From NCBI GenBank assembly GCA_964459065.1, contig CAYWMN010000219.1, positions 1-6,447 of the forward strand: 6,447 bases of DNA, written 5' to 3'. The stretch is from JAMCXS01 sp964459065 (GTDB lineage Bacteria; Acidobacteriota; Terriglobia; UBA7540). The position numbers were made by a program, and so were the translations under genes. This document shows, piece by piece, positions 1 through 6,447 of the stretch (its first letter is position 1; each line of letters begins with the position of its first letter). A model generated the notes under the pieces. The model searched no databases and was not told the origin of the DNA. It saw only the letters and a program-made list of their open reading frames with translations.

Positions 1-1
1 G

Positions 2-388
2 CGCCCCTCGCCGCTGTTTACTCAAGCGCCGTCGGATATTTCCCCGGTCTGCTCAGCTCCCTATCAATGGACCCCGCGCAAAGGTCTGCCGGGTTTGCGC
101 GGGTACGTCTACGCAAAACAGGAAGGACGCCAGGCGCGAATGACGGTTCACTTGCTCAATTATGATCTGGACACAACCCACGAGCCGCAACCGGTTCGCA
201 ACCTACCTGTTTCCGTCGCCCTGCCAGATGCGTTGAAGCACGGCAGGCTGAGCGGCCTTACAGCCTTTACGCCGAGCTCGGGCCAGGCAAGCCAGCTCCG
301 CGGCGAGGTTCGCAACGGCCGTCTTTCCTTTGAACTGCCGGAGTTAAGCGTCTATCGCCTGGTGGAAGCCGTCGTATCCCCTGCCTAA
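2..388 (+). CDS. C-terminal end of a probable glycoside hydrolase-like protein (5' end outside window)
   Basis: The frame is open from the left edge to a TAA at 386-388, so this is the last ~128 residues of a longer protein. A TTG at 95 could be read as a start, but no Shine-Dalgarno sequence precedes it and the frame continues upstream, so truncation by the window edge is more likely. The visible part alternates hydrophobic and polar residues as in a beta-sandwich. The stretch MTVHLLNYD (about 48 residues after the edge), then PVRNLPVSVALPD and a final LPELSVYRLVEA, resembles the small C-terminal beta domain of many bacterial glycoside hydrolases, where 'HLLNY' and a closing 'VY.LV' strand are common. 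No catalytic residue is in view, so family and substrate cannot be given. The first ~30 residues are less convincing than the rest, and another frame is also open there (see findings). It converges on the alpha/beta-hydrolase gene. The CDS call is fairly safe; the glycoside hydrolase assignment is tentative. Confidence 0.6.
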   Translation, partial: RPSPLFTQAPSDISPVCSAPYQWTPRKGLPGLRGYVYAKQEGRQARMTVHLLNYDLDTTHEPQPVRNLPVSVALPDALKHGRLSGLTAFTPSSGQASQLRGEVRNGRLSFELPELSVYRLVEAVVSPA

Positions 389-394
389 ACAAGA

Positions 395-424
395 GTGCCG
401 CGGCTTTGGTGAAATCCGCGGCAC
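395..424. terminator. Probable bidirectional intrinsic terminator
   Basis: GTGCCGCGG (395-403) and CCGCGGCAC (416-424) form a perfect 9-bp, GC-rich stem. After one C-T mismatch, three more T-A pairs (405-407 with 412-414) close on a GGTG loop. The hairpin starts 6 nt after the plus-strand stop codon and lies 36 nt past the minus-strand stop at 461-463, between two convergent genes. The flanking U-tracts are short and interrupted: AGTTTATA on the plus side, TCTTGTTT on the minus side. It therefore serves both genes plausibly, with moderate expected strength. Confidence 0.65.
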
Positions 425-460
425 AGTTTATATGACACGACAGTTGAATTGCGCAGGCAG

Positions 461-1450
461 TTAGCGCGTCGAGGGTGCCTGTTCCGCCGGCATGTACCGT
501 TTGACCCACCCGATCGCGTCCTGAACGTAGGCTGCGGGAAGTTTGTGCCCGGAGTTGAACCAGATCAGCCGGGTGTTGGGTCCTTGAATGTAGTCGTGAT
601 AGGAGGCCTCCACCCTGGCCGGGTCGCCCAGCTTATCCAGCCGGCCCATCAGCATCAGAAAAGGCGTCTTGCCGATGCCCCACGAGTAATCAATGGGCGA
701 AGCGGGAGCGTAACCCGGGCTGTACAAAGGCGGAACGCAGGCCACCGCCACTTTGATTTGCGGCACCACTGAAAGCAGGTAGAACGCGTCCATGCCTCCC
801 ATGCTGTAGCCGACGTAGCCAATGCGCTTCATGTCGATGTCGCCACGTTTGGCGATGTATTCGAGCGCGCGCTGGTAGTCCTTGGTGGTCTGGATGCTGA
901 TTTCCGCGTAGGTGAAGTAGTTGCGGACGGGAGGCGCGTTTGGTGATTTGAAGGTATTGACCTGGTGGTAGTCGATCATGTTGCTGCGCTCACCGTGCGT
1001 GGCAGCGTCGAGCGCCAGGATGGCGTAGCCTGCCCCGAGCAGTGCCCGGCGCATCCTGTCACCGTGGTAGATGTTGTTTTTGACGTACCACACTTCCTTG
1101 GAGCCCGACCAGCCGTGCACCAGGAGAACAAGCGGGTAGGGTTTTTTCCCTGTTTTGGGAAACTCCAGGTAGCCGGGCACCAGAAATCCCTGCGCGCCCC
1201 GGAACACAATCTTCTGCCGCACGCTTTCGGGTTTATTCCACTGCCAGACCACTTTCGCGTCGAGCGGGATCGACGGGTCAATTTTAAAGAAGGGCAGCCG
1301 GGCGAGAAACCCCTCTTTGGACACGCGCGGATACGGAGCCGCCTTCTGCGCCGCGGCCGCCCCGCACGCTACAACCCCGGCCAGAATCACTCCTATGGCC
1401 AGGGGAATAAGTCGCTTGATGAAACCTCGGATGACGTTGTCCCTGTTCAT
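461..1450 (-). CDS. Exported alpha/beta-hydrolase, dienelactone hydrolase / acetyl-esterase-like
   Basis: This is a 329-residue protein. The start is the ATG at 1450-1448: GAGGAGG lies 9 nt upstream (1466-1460), whereas the more upstream in-frame TTG at 1489 has no such site and falls in the candidate -10 box. The N-terminus has a basic segment (R8, K12, R13), a hydrophobic core (14-28) and then ACGAAAAQ, so it is exported. Cleavage could be by signal peptidase I after the alanines, or at C29 if VVAC is a lipobox. The mature part has the alpha/beta-hydrolase landmarks in order: LLVHGWSG at 109-116 (oxyanion-hole loop), LDAATHGER at 147-155, nucleophile elbow GYSMGG with Ser216, an acid in GRLDKLGD (Asp272, or less likely Asp276), and His302 in NSGHKLP. 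The layout matches secreted dienelactone-hydrolase-like esterases, including deacetylases of sugars and xylan. The substrate cannot be read from the sequence; a carbohydrate ester is suggested only by the neighbouring galactosidase. It could also be a peptidase-like or general carboxylesterase. Family is confident, substrate is not. Confidence 0.88.
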   Translation of the reverse strand: MNRDNVIRGFIKRLIPLAIGVILAGVVACGAAAAQKAAPYPRVSKEGFLARLPFFKIDPSIPLDAKVVWQWNKPESVRQKIVFRGAQGFLVPGYLEFPKTGKKPYPLVLLVHGWSGSKEVWYVKNNIYHGDRMRRALLGAGYAILALDAATHGERSNMIDYHQVNTFKSPNAPPVRNYFTYAEISIQTTKDYQRALEYIAKRGDIDMKRIGYVGYSMGGMDAFYLLSVVPQIKVAVACVPPLYSPGYAPASPIDYSWGIGKTPFLMLMGRLDKLGDPARVEASYHDYIQGPNTRLIWFNSGHKLPAAYVQDAIGWVKRYMPAEQAPSTR

Positions 1451-1459
1451 GAATGAAAG

Positions 1460-1465
1460 CCTCCT
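1460..1465 (-). promoter_or_regulatory. Ribosome binding site of the alpha/beta-hydrolase gene
   Basis: CCTCCT on the plus strand reads AGGAGG on the minus strand, extended to GAGGAGG by position 1466. It sits 9 nt upstream of the ATG at 1450. It decides the start in favour of that ATG over the upstream TTG at 1489. Confidence 0.8.
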
Positions 1466-1488
1466 CACGGTGACGAACATGCCGCACA

Positions 1489-1494
1489 AGTATA
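1489..1494 (-). promoter_or_regulatory. Candidate -10 box for the alpha/beta-hydrolase gene
   Basis: The minus strand reads TATACT here, one base off TATAAT, inside an AT-rich patch (TTTTATACT). Transcription would begin near 1482 and give a leader of about 30 nt containing the AGGAGG site. No good -35 hexamer lies 16-18 bp upstream (for example TGCTAA), so this is a weak or activator-dependent promoter at best, assuming a sigma-70-like factor. Confidence 0.35.
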
Positions 1495-1601
1495 AAACAG
1501 GAATCGTGAATTAGCAGCCAGCCGCGACGGCTCCGCCATTGGCGAGGGATAATTTATTGGTGGAGCGATTGGCCGATTGACAGGGAAGGGCTGGATCAGG
1601 A

Positions 1602-1640
1602 TGGCGCGGCAACGCTCCCTACACGGATGCCGCCGCGCCA
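1602..1640. repeat. Perfect 9-bp inverted repeat in the intergenic gap
   Basis: TGGCGCGGC (1602-1610) and GCCGCGCCA (1632-1640) are exact reverse complements separated by 21 nt. The repeat lies about 60 nt past the stop codon of the propeller/phosphoesterase gene and about 150 nt upstream of the alpha/beta-hydrolase start. No U-tract follows on the minus strand, so it is not a textbook terminator. It could be a factor-dependent terminator, an mRNA 3'-end stabiliser, or a protein-binding site. The rest of 1451-1700 shows only a small AGCCG-CGA-CGGCT hairpin (1520-1532) and no convincing gene. Confidence 0.5.
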
Positions 1641-1700
1641 AAGCTCCGCCCTATTGCGAGGGTCAAAAATCAAGATGCCGATGGCCGTATGAAGCCGCCG

Positions 1701-4163
1701 CTACCGGCCCGCAACGAATACGGCGCTGTGGACCGGAGCGGGCATGGGCTGGCCGGGCTTAAGCGCCTGCCACAGAATCTTGTTGAGCGCATTGGGATCG
1801 GCGCGATCCACGTCTGAGAAGTCGAGCTTGGCCGATGCCACGGCACCGGGTCCGGTGGCCGGGTTCCTGGCCATCAGATTGGTGCGTGGCATGCGGACGC
1901 GATAGGCCCACAGGTCTCGATAGGGCTTGAAACAACGGTACATGGGCATGGCGGCGCGGTCATACTGCGTCATGGTGGGCAGGCCCAGAATCAGCTCCAT
2001 CGTGTGCACCATGGAGGCGGTTGTGTAGTGGGTGCTGTCCACGATTCCGCGCCGGACGTAGGGTGAAATCACCAGCCCCACCGTGCGATGGTCGTCGACG
2101 TGGTCGGGGCCGTTCTGGGCGTCGTCTTCGGTCACAAATATGGCCGTCTGGGACCAGAAGCGCGAGTGAGTGACGGCCTGCACGATGCGTCCCAGCGCCA
2201 GGTCATTGGAGCCGACGGTGGCGCGGGGCGTGAACTGGCCCGCGGAAAGTCCATGCGTGTGGTCTTCCGGAAGGCTCATCACCATGAACCGCCACCAGCG
2301 GCCGGTGAGTTCGGCTTTTTGCAGGTCGTTGATGAAAACCTTCGCTTTGTCCGTGTCGCGGCCCTTCTTGGCCGCAAGCCAGGCTTTGCTGAAGTGGCCG
2401 TCCAGCCCGCTGATCGAGGTCATTTGCGGAGCCTCGCCGGGGTTGGAGACAAAATGCGAGAATTCACCATAGCTGATGTAACTGATTCCGTGCCGGCGGC
2501 AACTGTCCCAAAGATATCCGGCCGGCGAAGCCGTGAGGCGCTCATCGGCCTGGGGCTGGCCGCGGCGGCTGTAGCTCGAGGGCCAGACCTTTTGCGTAAA
2601 GTTGGTGGCATAGGCCGCATTCGACCACTGGTGGCCGTCTTGCGAGACTTCACCGTTGACGTAAAGGTTGTCGAGGATCACCGTTTGATTGGCCAGCGCG
2701 TGGGCGTTGGGAGTGATGTTCTTGCCGAAAAACACCAGGGCGGGATCGCCGTTGCCCCGGTTGAGGTCGCCGAACACCTGATCGTAGGTGCGGTTTTCGC
2801 GAATGATGTAGAGAACATGCTTGATGTGGCCGAAGGCCGCGAGGGCGTCGGATTTCTCTTCCGGCGTGACACCCCGGTTGGGGTTCGGAACGTTGCTGAA
2901 AACTTCGTGCGTGTACGCCTTGAGCTGATCCGGCCCGGGCACGCGAATGATTTCCAGATGGCCGGAAAGGATGTCGCCAACGTAGTCGTAGGGTATTGAG
3001 GGGTCGGGTTTTCCCCTGGGATCGGTGCCCAGCACCGGAACCGTGGCGCGCGAGCCCATGCCTTTGCCCGTGGCCACCAGCAGTTTGGTGCCGTCGGGAG
3101 TGATGCCGATGGCGCTTGGGTACCAACCGGTGGGAATGAAACCCAGCACGCGCGATTGGGCACGGCGCGCAATGTCGATCATCGCCACGTCATTATTGTC
3201 CGCGTTGGCAACAAACAGGAGCCGCCCGTTGGGGCTCACGGCCAGCGCGTCGGGCGTGGAGCCGACCGGGTCATGCGGGTCGAGCGAAGTCTTGATGGTT
3301 TCAATCACCTGGTTGCCCAGGATGACGCTGACGCTGTTCGAACCCGCGTTGGCCACGAACAGGCGGCCGTCGGCGGCATAAGCCAGATCGGCCGGCTGCG
3401 CACCTACGGGGACCTGCGCGATCTGTTTTAACGTGGCGGAGTCCAGCAGGCTGACCGATTTGCCTCCCCAGTTGGTCACCGCAACCGTCTTGAAATCCGG
3501 AGAGACGGCAATGGCAAAAGGACGGTAGCCGACTTTTGCCGACGCCAGCACGGAGCCATTGCTGGCATTGAGCTTGTAGACGGTGTCACCCTGGTTATTC
3601 ACCACGTAGAGTTCGCCTTGGCGTCCGAGCGCGATGCCGGCAATGAAGCGGTCCTTATCCGCCAGTCCCGCGATCCGCAGGCCCCGCCGCGGCACCAGCC
3701 GGCCCTTCCGCAGTTTCACGCGCAAGACGGGCCTGGAAAGAGACCTGCGAACCTGCGGTTCAAGAGGAAACTTTTTTAGATACTCGCGGGCCCCCGCAGT
3801 CAACGGCCCTCCGCCGGAGATAAAGACTCTCTGCCAGGAGGGGTCCGCCGCAAGGCCGGCCCAGACTTTGCCGAGTTCGAACGTTTGCAGGACTTTGCCG
3901 TTGGCTACATCGACAAGGCTCAGGGAGTGGTCGTGGTAGCCGCCAGTGAGGACCAGCGCCCGGCGGCTGTCGGGCAAGGGCATTACCCTCAGCGGCATGT
4001 CACCGGCAAGATCAACCACCCGTCCGGCGGGCGTGAGTTCCCATCCGCTGGGCAATTCCACGCGCTGCACGTTCTGCGCACGCAGGCGCGGAGCATTCAA
4101 CAGGAGCCAACCCGACAACGCTACAACCACGCTGACCAAAACTGCTTTCCAGTTTCGCCGCAT
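1701..4163 (-). CDS. Exported YncE-like beta-propeller fused to an alkaline-phosphatase-superfamily phosphoesterase
   Basis: This is an 820-residue protein. The start is the ATG at 4163-4161, 7 nt after AGGAGG (4176-4171). A TTG two codons upstream sits 1 nt from that site, too close to be used. Residues 1-30 form a signal peptide (RR and K near the start, hydrophobic 8-22, then PRLRAQ), so the protein acts outside the cytoplasm. Residues ~50-410 are a beta-propeller of YncE/YVTN type, with repeats such as PFAIAVSPDFKTVAVTN (215-231), PADLAYAADGRLFVAN (257-272), PDALAVSPNGRLLFVAN (304-320) and PSAIGITPDGTKLLVAT (349-365). From ~446 a phosphoesterase domain begins: HVLYIIRENRTYDQVFG (449-465), HQWSNAAYATNF (511-522), LPEDHTHG (631-638), and the metal-site-like run EDDAQNGPDHVDDHRT (679-694, with D680, D681, H688, D691 and H692). 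The E-N-R-T-Y-D motif parallels E-N-H-S-F-D of the phospholipase C / acid phosphatase family. This two-domain design is a known family, annotated as bifunctional YncE / alkaline phosphatase proteins. The natural substrate is unknown; phosphate esters are expected. The length looks complete, with no frameshift. Confidence 0.92.
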   Translation of the reverse strand: MRRNWKAVLVSVVVALSGWLLLNAPRLRAQNVQRVELPSGWELTPAGRVVDLAGDMPLRVMPLPDSRRALVLTGGYHDHSLSLVDVANGKVLQTFELGKVWAGLAADPSWQRVFISGGGPLTAGAREYLKKFPLEPQVRRSLSRPVLRVKLRKGRLVPRRGLRIAGLADKDRFIAGIALGRQGELYVVNNQGDTVYKLNASNGSVLASAKVGYRPFAIAVSPDFKTVAVTNWGGKSVSLLDSATLKQIAQVPVGAQPADLAYAADGRLFVANAGSNSVSVILGNQVIETIKTSLDPHDPVGSTPDALAVSPNGRLLFVANADNNDVAMIDIARRAQSRVLGFIPTGWYPSAIGITPDGTKLLVATGKGMGSRATVPVLGTDPRGKPDPSIPYDYVGDILSGHLEIIRVPGPDQLKAYTHEVFSNVPNPNRGVTPEEKSDALAAFGHIKHVLYIIRENRTYDQVFGDLNRGNGDPALVFFGKNITPNAHALANQTVILDNLYVNGEVSQDGHQWSNAAYATNFTQKVWPSSYSRRGQPQADERLTASPAGYLWDSCRRHGISYISYGEFSHFVSNPGEAPQMTSISGLDGHFSKAWLAAKKGRDTDKAKVFINDLQKAELTGRWWRFMVMSLPEDHTHGLSAGQFTPRATVGSNDLALGRIVQAVTHSRFWSQTAIFVTEDDAQNGPDHVDDHRTVGLVISPYVRRGIVDSTHYTTASMVHTMELILGLPTMTQYDRAAMPMYRCFKPYRDLWAYRVRMPRTNLMARNPATGPGAVASAKLDFSDVDRADPNALNKILWQALKPGQPMPAPVHSAVFVAGR

Positions 4164-4180
4164 GATCAAACCTCCTGATC
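4164..4180 (-). promoter_or_regulatory. Ribosome binding site in the loop of a small hairpin, propeller/phosphoesterase gene
   Basis: On the minus strand the leader reads GATCA-GGAGGTT-TGATC directly before the ATG. GATCA (4180-4176) and TGATC (4168-4164) are perfect complements, leaving the ribosome-binding core GGAGG in a 7-nt loop. The AGGAGG site with 7-nt spacing fixes the start codon. The 5-bp AT-rich stem is weak, so any effect on translation is uncertain. Confidence 0.6.
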
Positions 4181-4241
4181 CATCTGTCTGGTGGCCGCTG
4201 CCACCGAATTGGGAAACAATCGTGGGTATGTTACGGAGAAG

Positions 4242-4247
4242 ATTATA
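4242..4247 (-). promoter_or_regulatory. Candidate promoter of the propeller/phosphoesterase gene (perfect TATAAT)
   Basis: The minus strand reads TATAAT, exactly the sigma-70 -10 consensus, about 79 nt before the ATG, giving a leader of roughly 70 nt. The -35 region (near 4265-4270, ATCCTC) does not match TTGACA. An AT-rich block at 4276-4288 lies just upstream of it, where an UP element would sit. A perfect 11-bp palindrome touches the -10 box (separate entry). This is the best promoter candidate in the window. Confidence 0.5.
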
Positions 4248-4258
4248 CCTCTCAGAGG
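4248..4258. promoter_or_regulatory. Palindrome abutting the -10 box, possible operator
   Basis: CCTCT-C-AGAGG is a perfect 5-1-5 palindrome directly next to TATAAT, in the promoter spacer. A protein bound there would block RNA polymerase. Short GC-rich palindromes are common by chance, and no second copy is seen at the other promoter candidate, so the operator role is a guess. Confidence 0.25.
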
Positions 4259-4366
4259 GTCGAAGAGGATTACGGCAAAATTAAATTTGAGGAGGCCTCC
4301 ATCCCTCGCCCGGACGCACTGCGCGTCGGAAACCCACGGAGGCGGCGCGCCCGCAGCCGGCGCCGT

Positions 4367-6447
4367 TTACCAGGAGAACTCCACCCGCGTGCGGCGCGTT
4401 GCGAACTCTTCATAGGGAGCGATCCGCAGCGTGCGAATGGGGCCGGCGTCGGTGGCATAGGCCAAGACGACGGTGAGGATGTTGGAGCGTCCTCCGAAAA
4501 CCAGGAACGGTTCCGGCAGGTAGAAATTCTTCTGCGGTCCCTCGGTGACGTAGCGCCCCACGAACTTGCCGTTCAGGTAGAGCAGGGCATCGCGGCCGGC
4601 TTCAAAGGTTGCTTTCCAGGGCGCAAACCATTCGGGAGAAGGATGTTCCAGAGAGAACTCCGCGCGGCACCAGGCAAAGGCCGGCACAAGTTCTTTTGAA
4701 GAGCCGCCGCCGATGGCCGCCGGTTTGCTCCAGCCGCCGGCGGGAGACTGCGGATCAATTTCTCTTCCGTGCAGGGGCGCCGGAAAGCGCTGGATCTCAA
4801 ACGGGCCAAGCGGAGTTGCCGAAGTGGCGCTCTGGCCGATGCTGACGGATTCGATTCCTTTCAACTCGCCCATATTGGCTCCGCCGTTGGGCGAGCCGAA
4901 AAGTTCGTAGGCGATTTCCAGAGTGTTGTCGCCGCTCCGGGCGTAGGGCGCAACCTCAAACTGAACTTGCCTGGCCGTGGTGGAGGCTTCGGGCACCAGC
5001 TTGCCGTTGATGAAAACCTTTTTGCCGTCGTCGGCGAAAGCGTTGATGAACATTTTTCCGGCGCCGCCAAGCTGGAGATGATCGTAGCGATATTTGACGT
5101 AATCGTACGGAATCATTCCAAAGGTCTCGAGTGGCTTGAGTGCTGAACTCGCCCACTGGCCGGACCGGGCGTCTGAGATTTTTTCAACCCAGGTGCGGAC
5201 CTTTTCAATCGCCTTCGCTTGATAGGGCAGGGCGGGGGTGGAAAGGCTGAGCGTCGCCATCCGGCTGGACTCGCTGTATTGGACCTCGCGGCGGGCGCCA
5301 TCCACGCGGCACTCGGAAGGGGTGGGAGGCAGCAGTACGCTGAGCTGGTGGTTGCCCGGAGCAAAATCCAGATCAGCCCAGACGTGATTTTCCTGGGAGC
5401 CGCTGGCCGCCATCAAGCTGATGTCCGAGATAAACGGAATGGATAGCGGCAGCGATTGGCCGGAGCTTTCCAGAGTTTTGGCCGGCGCCTGGGCCACCCA
5501 GGACTGCAGGGCCTGCTTGCGGGGAATCAGCACCACCATCATCGCTTCATTCACCAGAATCATCTGCGGGCTGTTTTGGACGCGCGCCCCGATCACGACG
5601 GATTGGTAGTCGCTGTCCCAGTAGAGGTAGGCCGTGTTGCCTTGGACCTGAGGTTCGTCGGAGGTAGCGAGGGCGATTTCCACCAGACGGCCCGGCTCGT
5701 CGTAGACGATCACGAACGCGCGGTCCTGGCTGAACCCGTGGGCGAGCACTTCCGCCGTGGAGTAGCAAAGCTTGCCGCCCGCAATGGGAACCTGGACGGG
5801 CAGCATCTTCATCTCTCGCGGGTCCATGGCCAGCTCGCCCTGGCGCGGAACGCTGACCGTGCGGTGCGAGGGGCTGGCCGGGTCCGTAAAAGTCAATTTG
5901 AACTGCTGGCGGGCCTTGGCGTTTTGCCTGACAAACAGGACGCCGCTTTTGCCGTTGATGCGCTGGGTGGCGCTGACTGAAGGGTTGTTGGATTGGGCGG
6001 CGCCCTCCTGCCTTTGGGCTCGCACCAGGACCTGGCCGAACATCCCGACGAACCCCGCGACCGCCCGCGCCTCATCGTATTTGGGCCACAAGCCGCCGGG
6101 CTCGCGAACCGGTGCGGCGTAATCATAAGTGGTGGTCAGATGCTTTGCGGCCCAGTCAAAGTTGGTGCCGCCAAAACCCATGTAATAGTTGTAGAAGGTC
6201 ACTCCGTCTTCGATGACGGTTTTGGTGAGGACGTTCAACTGGTCAGGGTCCACACCTTCCTGATCGACGGAAAGCTTGCCGCCGAATTTGCTGAACCATC
6301 CTCCCTGCAGCTCCGTGACGCCCTCGGGAGAGAATGGTTCTTCCACCCGCAGTTTCTCGAGAGCCGGAGGCACGGATTTCTGGATGTTCCATCGGGGATA
6401 AATATTGCAGAAGTCGGCGTTGCGCGCCATGTCGGGACGGGAGTTTT
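4367..6447 (-). CDS. GH35 beta-galactosidase, C-terminal part (5' end outside window)
   Basis: The frame runs from the TAA at 4369-4367 to the right edge (about 692 residues). The first in-frame ATG (6430) is internal: the frame is open before it (NSRPD), it has no ribosome binding site, and the barrel is already under way. Numbering from that Met, VTELQGGWFSKFGG (38-51) matches the GH35 nucleophile strand, making Glu40 (codon 6313-6311) the predicted nucleophile. YNYYMGFGGTNFDW (80-93) and TTTYDYAAPVREPGG (99-113) match the conserved end of the GH35 barrel (Y-M-x-x-G-G-T-N-F; T-S-Y-D-Y-x-A-P-x-x-E-x-G). The acid/base Glu lies in the missing N-terminal part. After ~125 come beta-rich accessory domains, including two jelly-roll-like modules. 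The last, near 605-665 (LYLNGKFVGRYVTEGPQKNFYLPEPFL), resembles the C-terminal galactose-binding-like domain of GH35 enzymes. The family releases terminal beta-linked galactose from glycans. Location cannot be judged without the N-terminus. No frameshift or missing visible motif is apparent. Confidence 0.93.
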   Translation of the reverse strand, partial: NSRPDMARNADFCNIYPRWNIQKSVPPALEKLRVEEPFSPEGVTELQGGWFSKFGGKLSVDQEGVDPDQLNVLTKTVIEDGVTFYNYYMGFGGTNFDWAAKHLTTTYDYAAPVREPGGLWPKYDEARAVAGFVGMFGQVLVRAQRQEGAAQSNNPSVSATQRINGKSGVLFVRQNAKARQQFKLTFTDPASPSHRTVSVPRQGELAMDPREMKMLPVQVPIAGGKLCYSTAEVLAHGFSQDRAFVIVYDEPGRLVEIALATSDEPQVQGNTAYLYWDSDYQSVVIGARVQNSPQMILVNEAMMVVLIPRKQALQSWVAQAPAKTLESSGQSLPLSIPFISDISLMAASGSQENHVWADLDFAPGNHQLSVLLPPTPSECRVDGARREVQYSESSRMATLSLSTPALPYQAKAIEKVRTWVEKISDARSGQWASSALKPLETFGMIPYDYVKYRYDHLQLGGAGKMFINAFADDGKKVFINGKLVPEASTTARQVQFEVAPYARSGDNTLEIAYELFGSPNGGANMGELKGIESVSIGQSATSATPLGPFEIQRFPAPLHGREIDPQSPAGGWSKPAAIGGGSSKELVPAFAWCRAEFSLEHPSPEWFAPWKATFEAGRDALLYLNGKFVGRYVTEGPQKNFYLPEPFLVFGGRSNILTVVLAYATDAGPIRTLRIAPYEEFATRRTRVEFSW

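Noticed and set aside
1558..1565. Imperfect repeat CTCCGCCA (1531-1538) with TGGTGGAG, considered as an operator or hairpin.
   Set aside because: It has one mismatch and a 19-nt spacer in GC-rich sequence, so chance is a sufficient explanation.
1577..1762. A 61-codon plus-strand frame mostly in the 1451-1700 gap.
   Set aside because: It has no AGGAGG-like site at a suitable distance, an arginine/proline-rich composition, covers the inverted repeat at 1602-1640 and runs into the end of the minus-strand gene.
2088..2999. A 303-codon open frame on the plus strand inside the propeller/phosphoesterase gene.
   Set aside because: It lies wholly antisense to a gene with clear family motifs, has no ribosome binding site or recognisable domain, and is rich in V, G and R as GC-rich antisense frames usually are.
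4344..4364. GGCGC...GCGCC hairpin just past the GH35 stop codon, considered as its terminator.
   Set aside because: The stem is only 5 bp with an 11-nt loop and no U-tract on the minus strand. It is ordinary GC-rich sequence, so the GH35 terminator remains unidentified.
5456..5980. A 174-codon plus-strand open frame antisense to the GH35 gene.
   Set aside because: It is a shadow frame: low-complexity H/R/G/V composition, no domain, and the opposite strand is a clear GH35 continuation.
6414..6430. The ATG at 6430 as the true start of the GH35 gene.
   Set aside because: There is no ribosome binding site, the frame stays open to the window edge, and the protein would begin within the catalytic barrel, lacking the acid/base Glu and any signal peptide.
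461..6447. The three minus-strand genes as one operon.
   Set aside because: Gaps of about 200 and 250 bp, with a promoter candidate in each, argue for separate units. Read-through cannot be excluded without transcript data.

Overview
The window looks like an ordinary piece of a bacterial chromosome, or a metagenomic contig, from a GC-rich organism with many secreted carbohydrate-active and hydrolytic enzymes. Strong AGGAGG ribosome binding sites, exported proteins, a GH35 beta-galactosidase and a large exported YncE-type beta-propeller fused to a phosphoesterase together fit an Acidobacteriota-like genome. Planctomycetota or Verrucomicrobiota are not excluded. The lineage is an inference from gene content only; there is no rRNA or other marker gene here.

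Layout. (a) Positions 2-388, plus strand: the 3' end of a gene cut by the window edge. It encodes a beta-rich C-terminal domain of the kind found at the end of many glycoside hydrolases. (b) Positions 395-424: a strong hairpin in the convergent gap, probably a terminator for both flanking genes. (c) Positions 461-1450, minus: an exported alpha/beta-hydrolase (dienelactone hydrolase / acetyl-esterase-like) with a visible Ser-Asp-His triad. (d) Positions 1451-1700: an intergenic gap with a candidate promoter and a perfect 9-bp inverted repeat. (e) Positions 1701-4163, minus: an exported 820-residue protein with an N-terminal YncE/YVTN beta-propeller and a C-terminal alkaline-phosphatase-superfamily phosphoesterase domain. 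(f) Positions 4164-4366: a gap with a perfect TATAAT box, a palindrome touching it, and a ribosome binding site in the loop of a small hairpin. (g) Positions 4367-6447, minus: the C-terminal two thirds or so of a GH35 beta-galactosidase, whose 5' end lies beyond the right edge.

The three minus-strand genes point the same way, but gaps of about 200-250 bp, two with candidate promoters, suggest separate transcription rather than a tight operon. A beta-galactosidase, a possible glycoside-hydrolase C-terminus and a possible carbohydrate esterase side by side suggest scavenging of decorated plant or microbial polysaccharide. That link is inference. I find no mobile element, CRISPR array, tRNA, toxin-antitoxin pair or phage gene, and no convincing sign of a previously undescribed system. 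The points worth a second look are small regulatory structures and one reading-frame question at the left edge.
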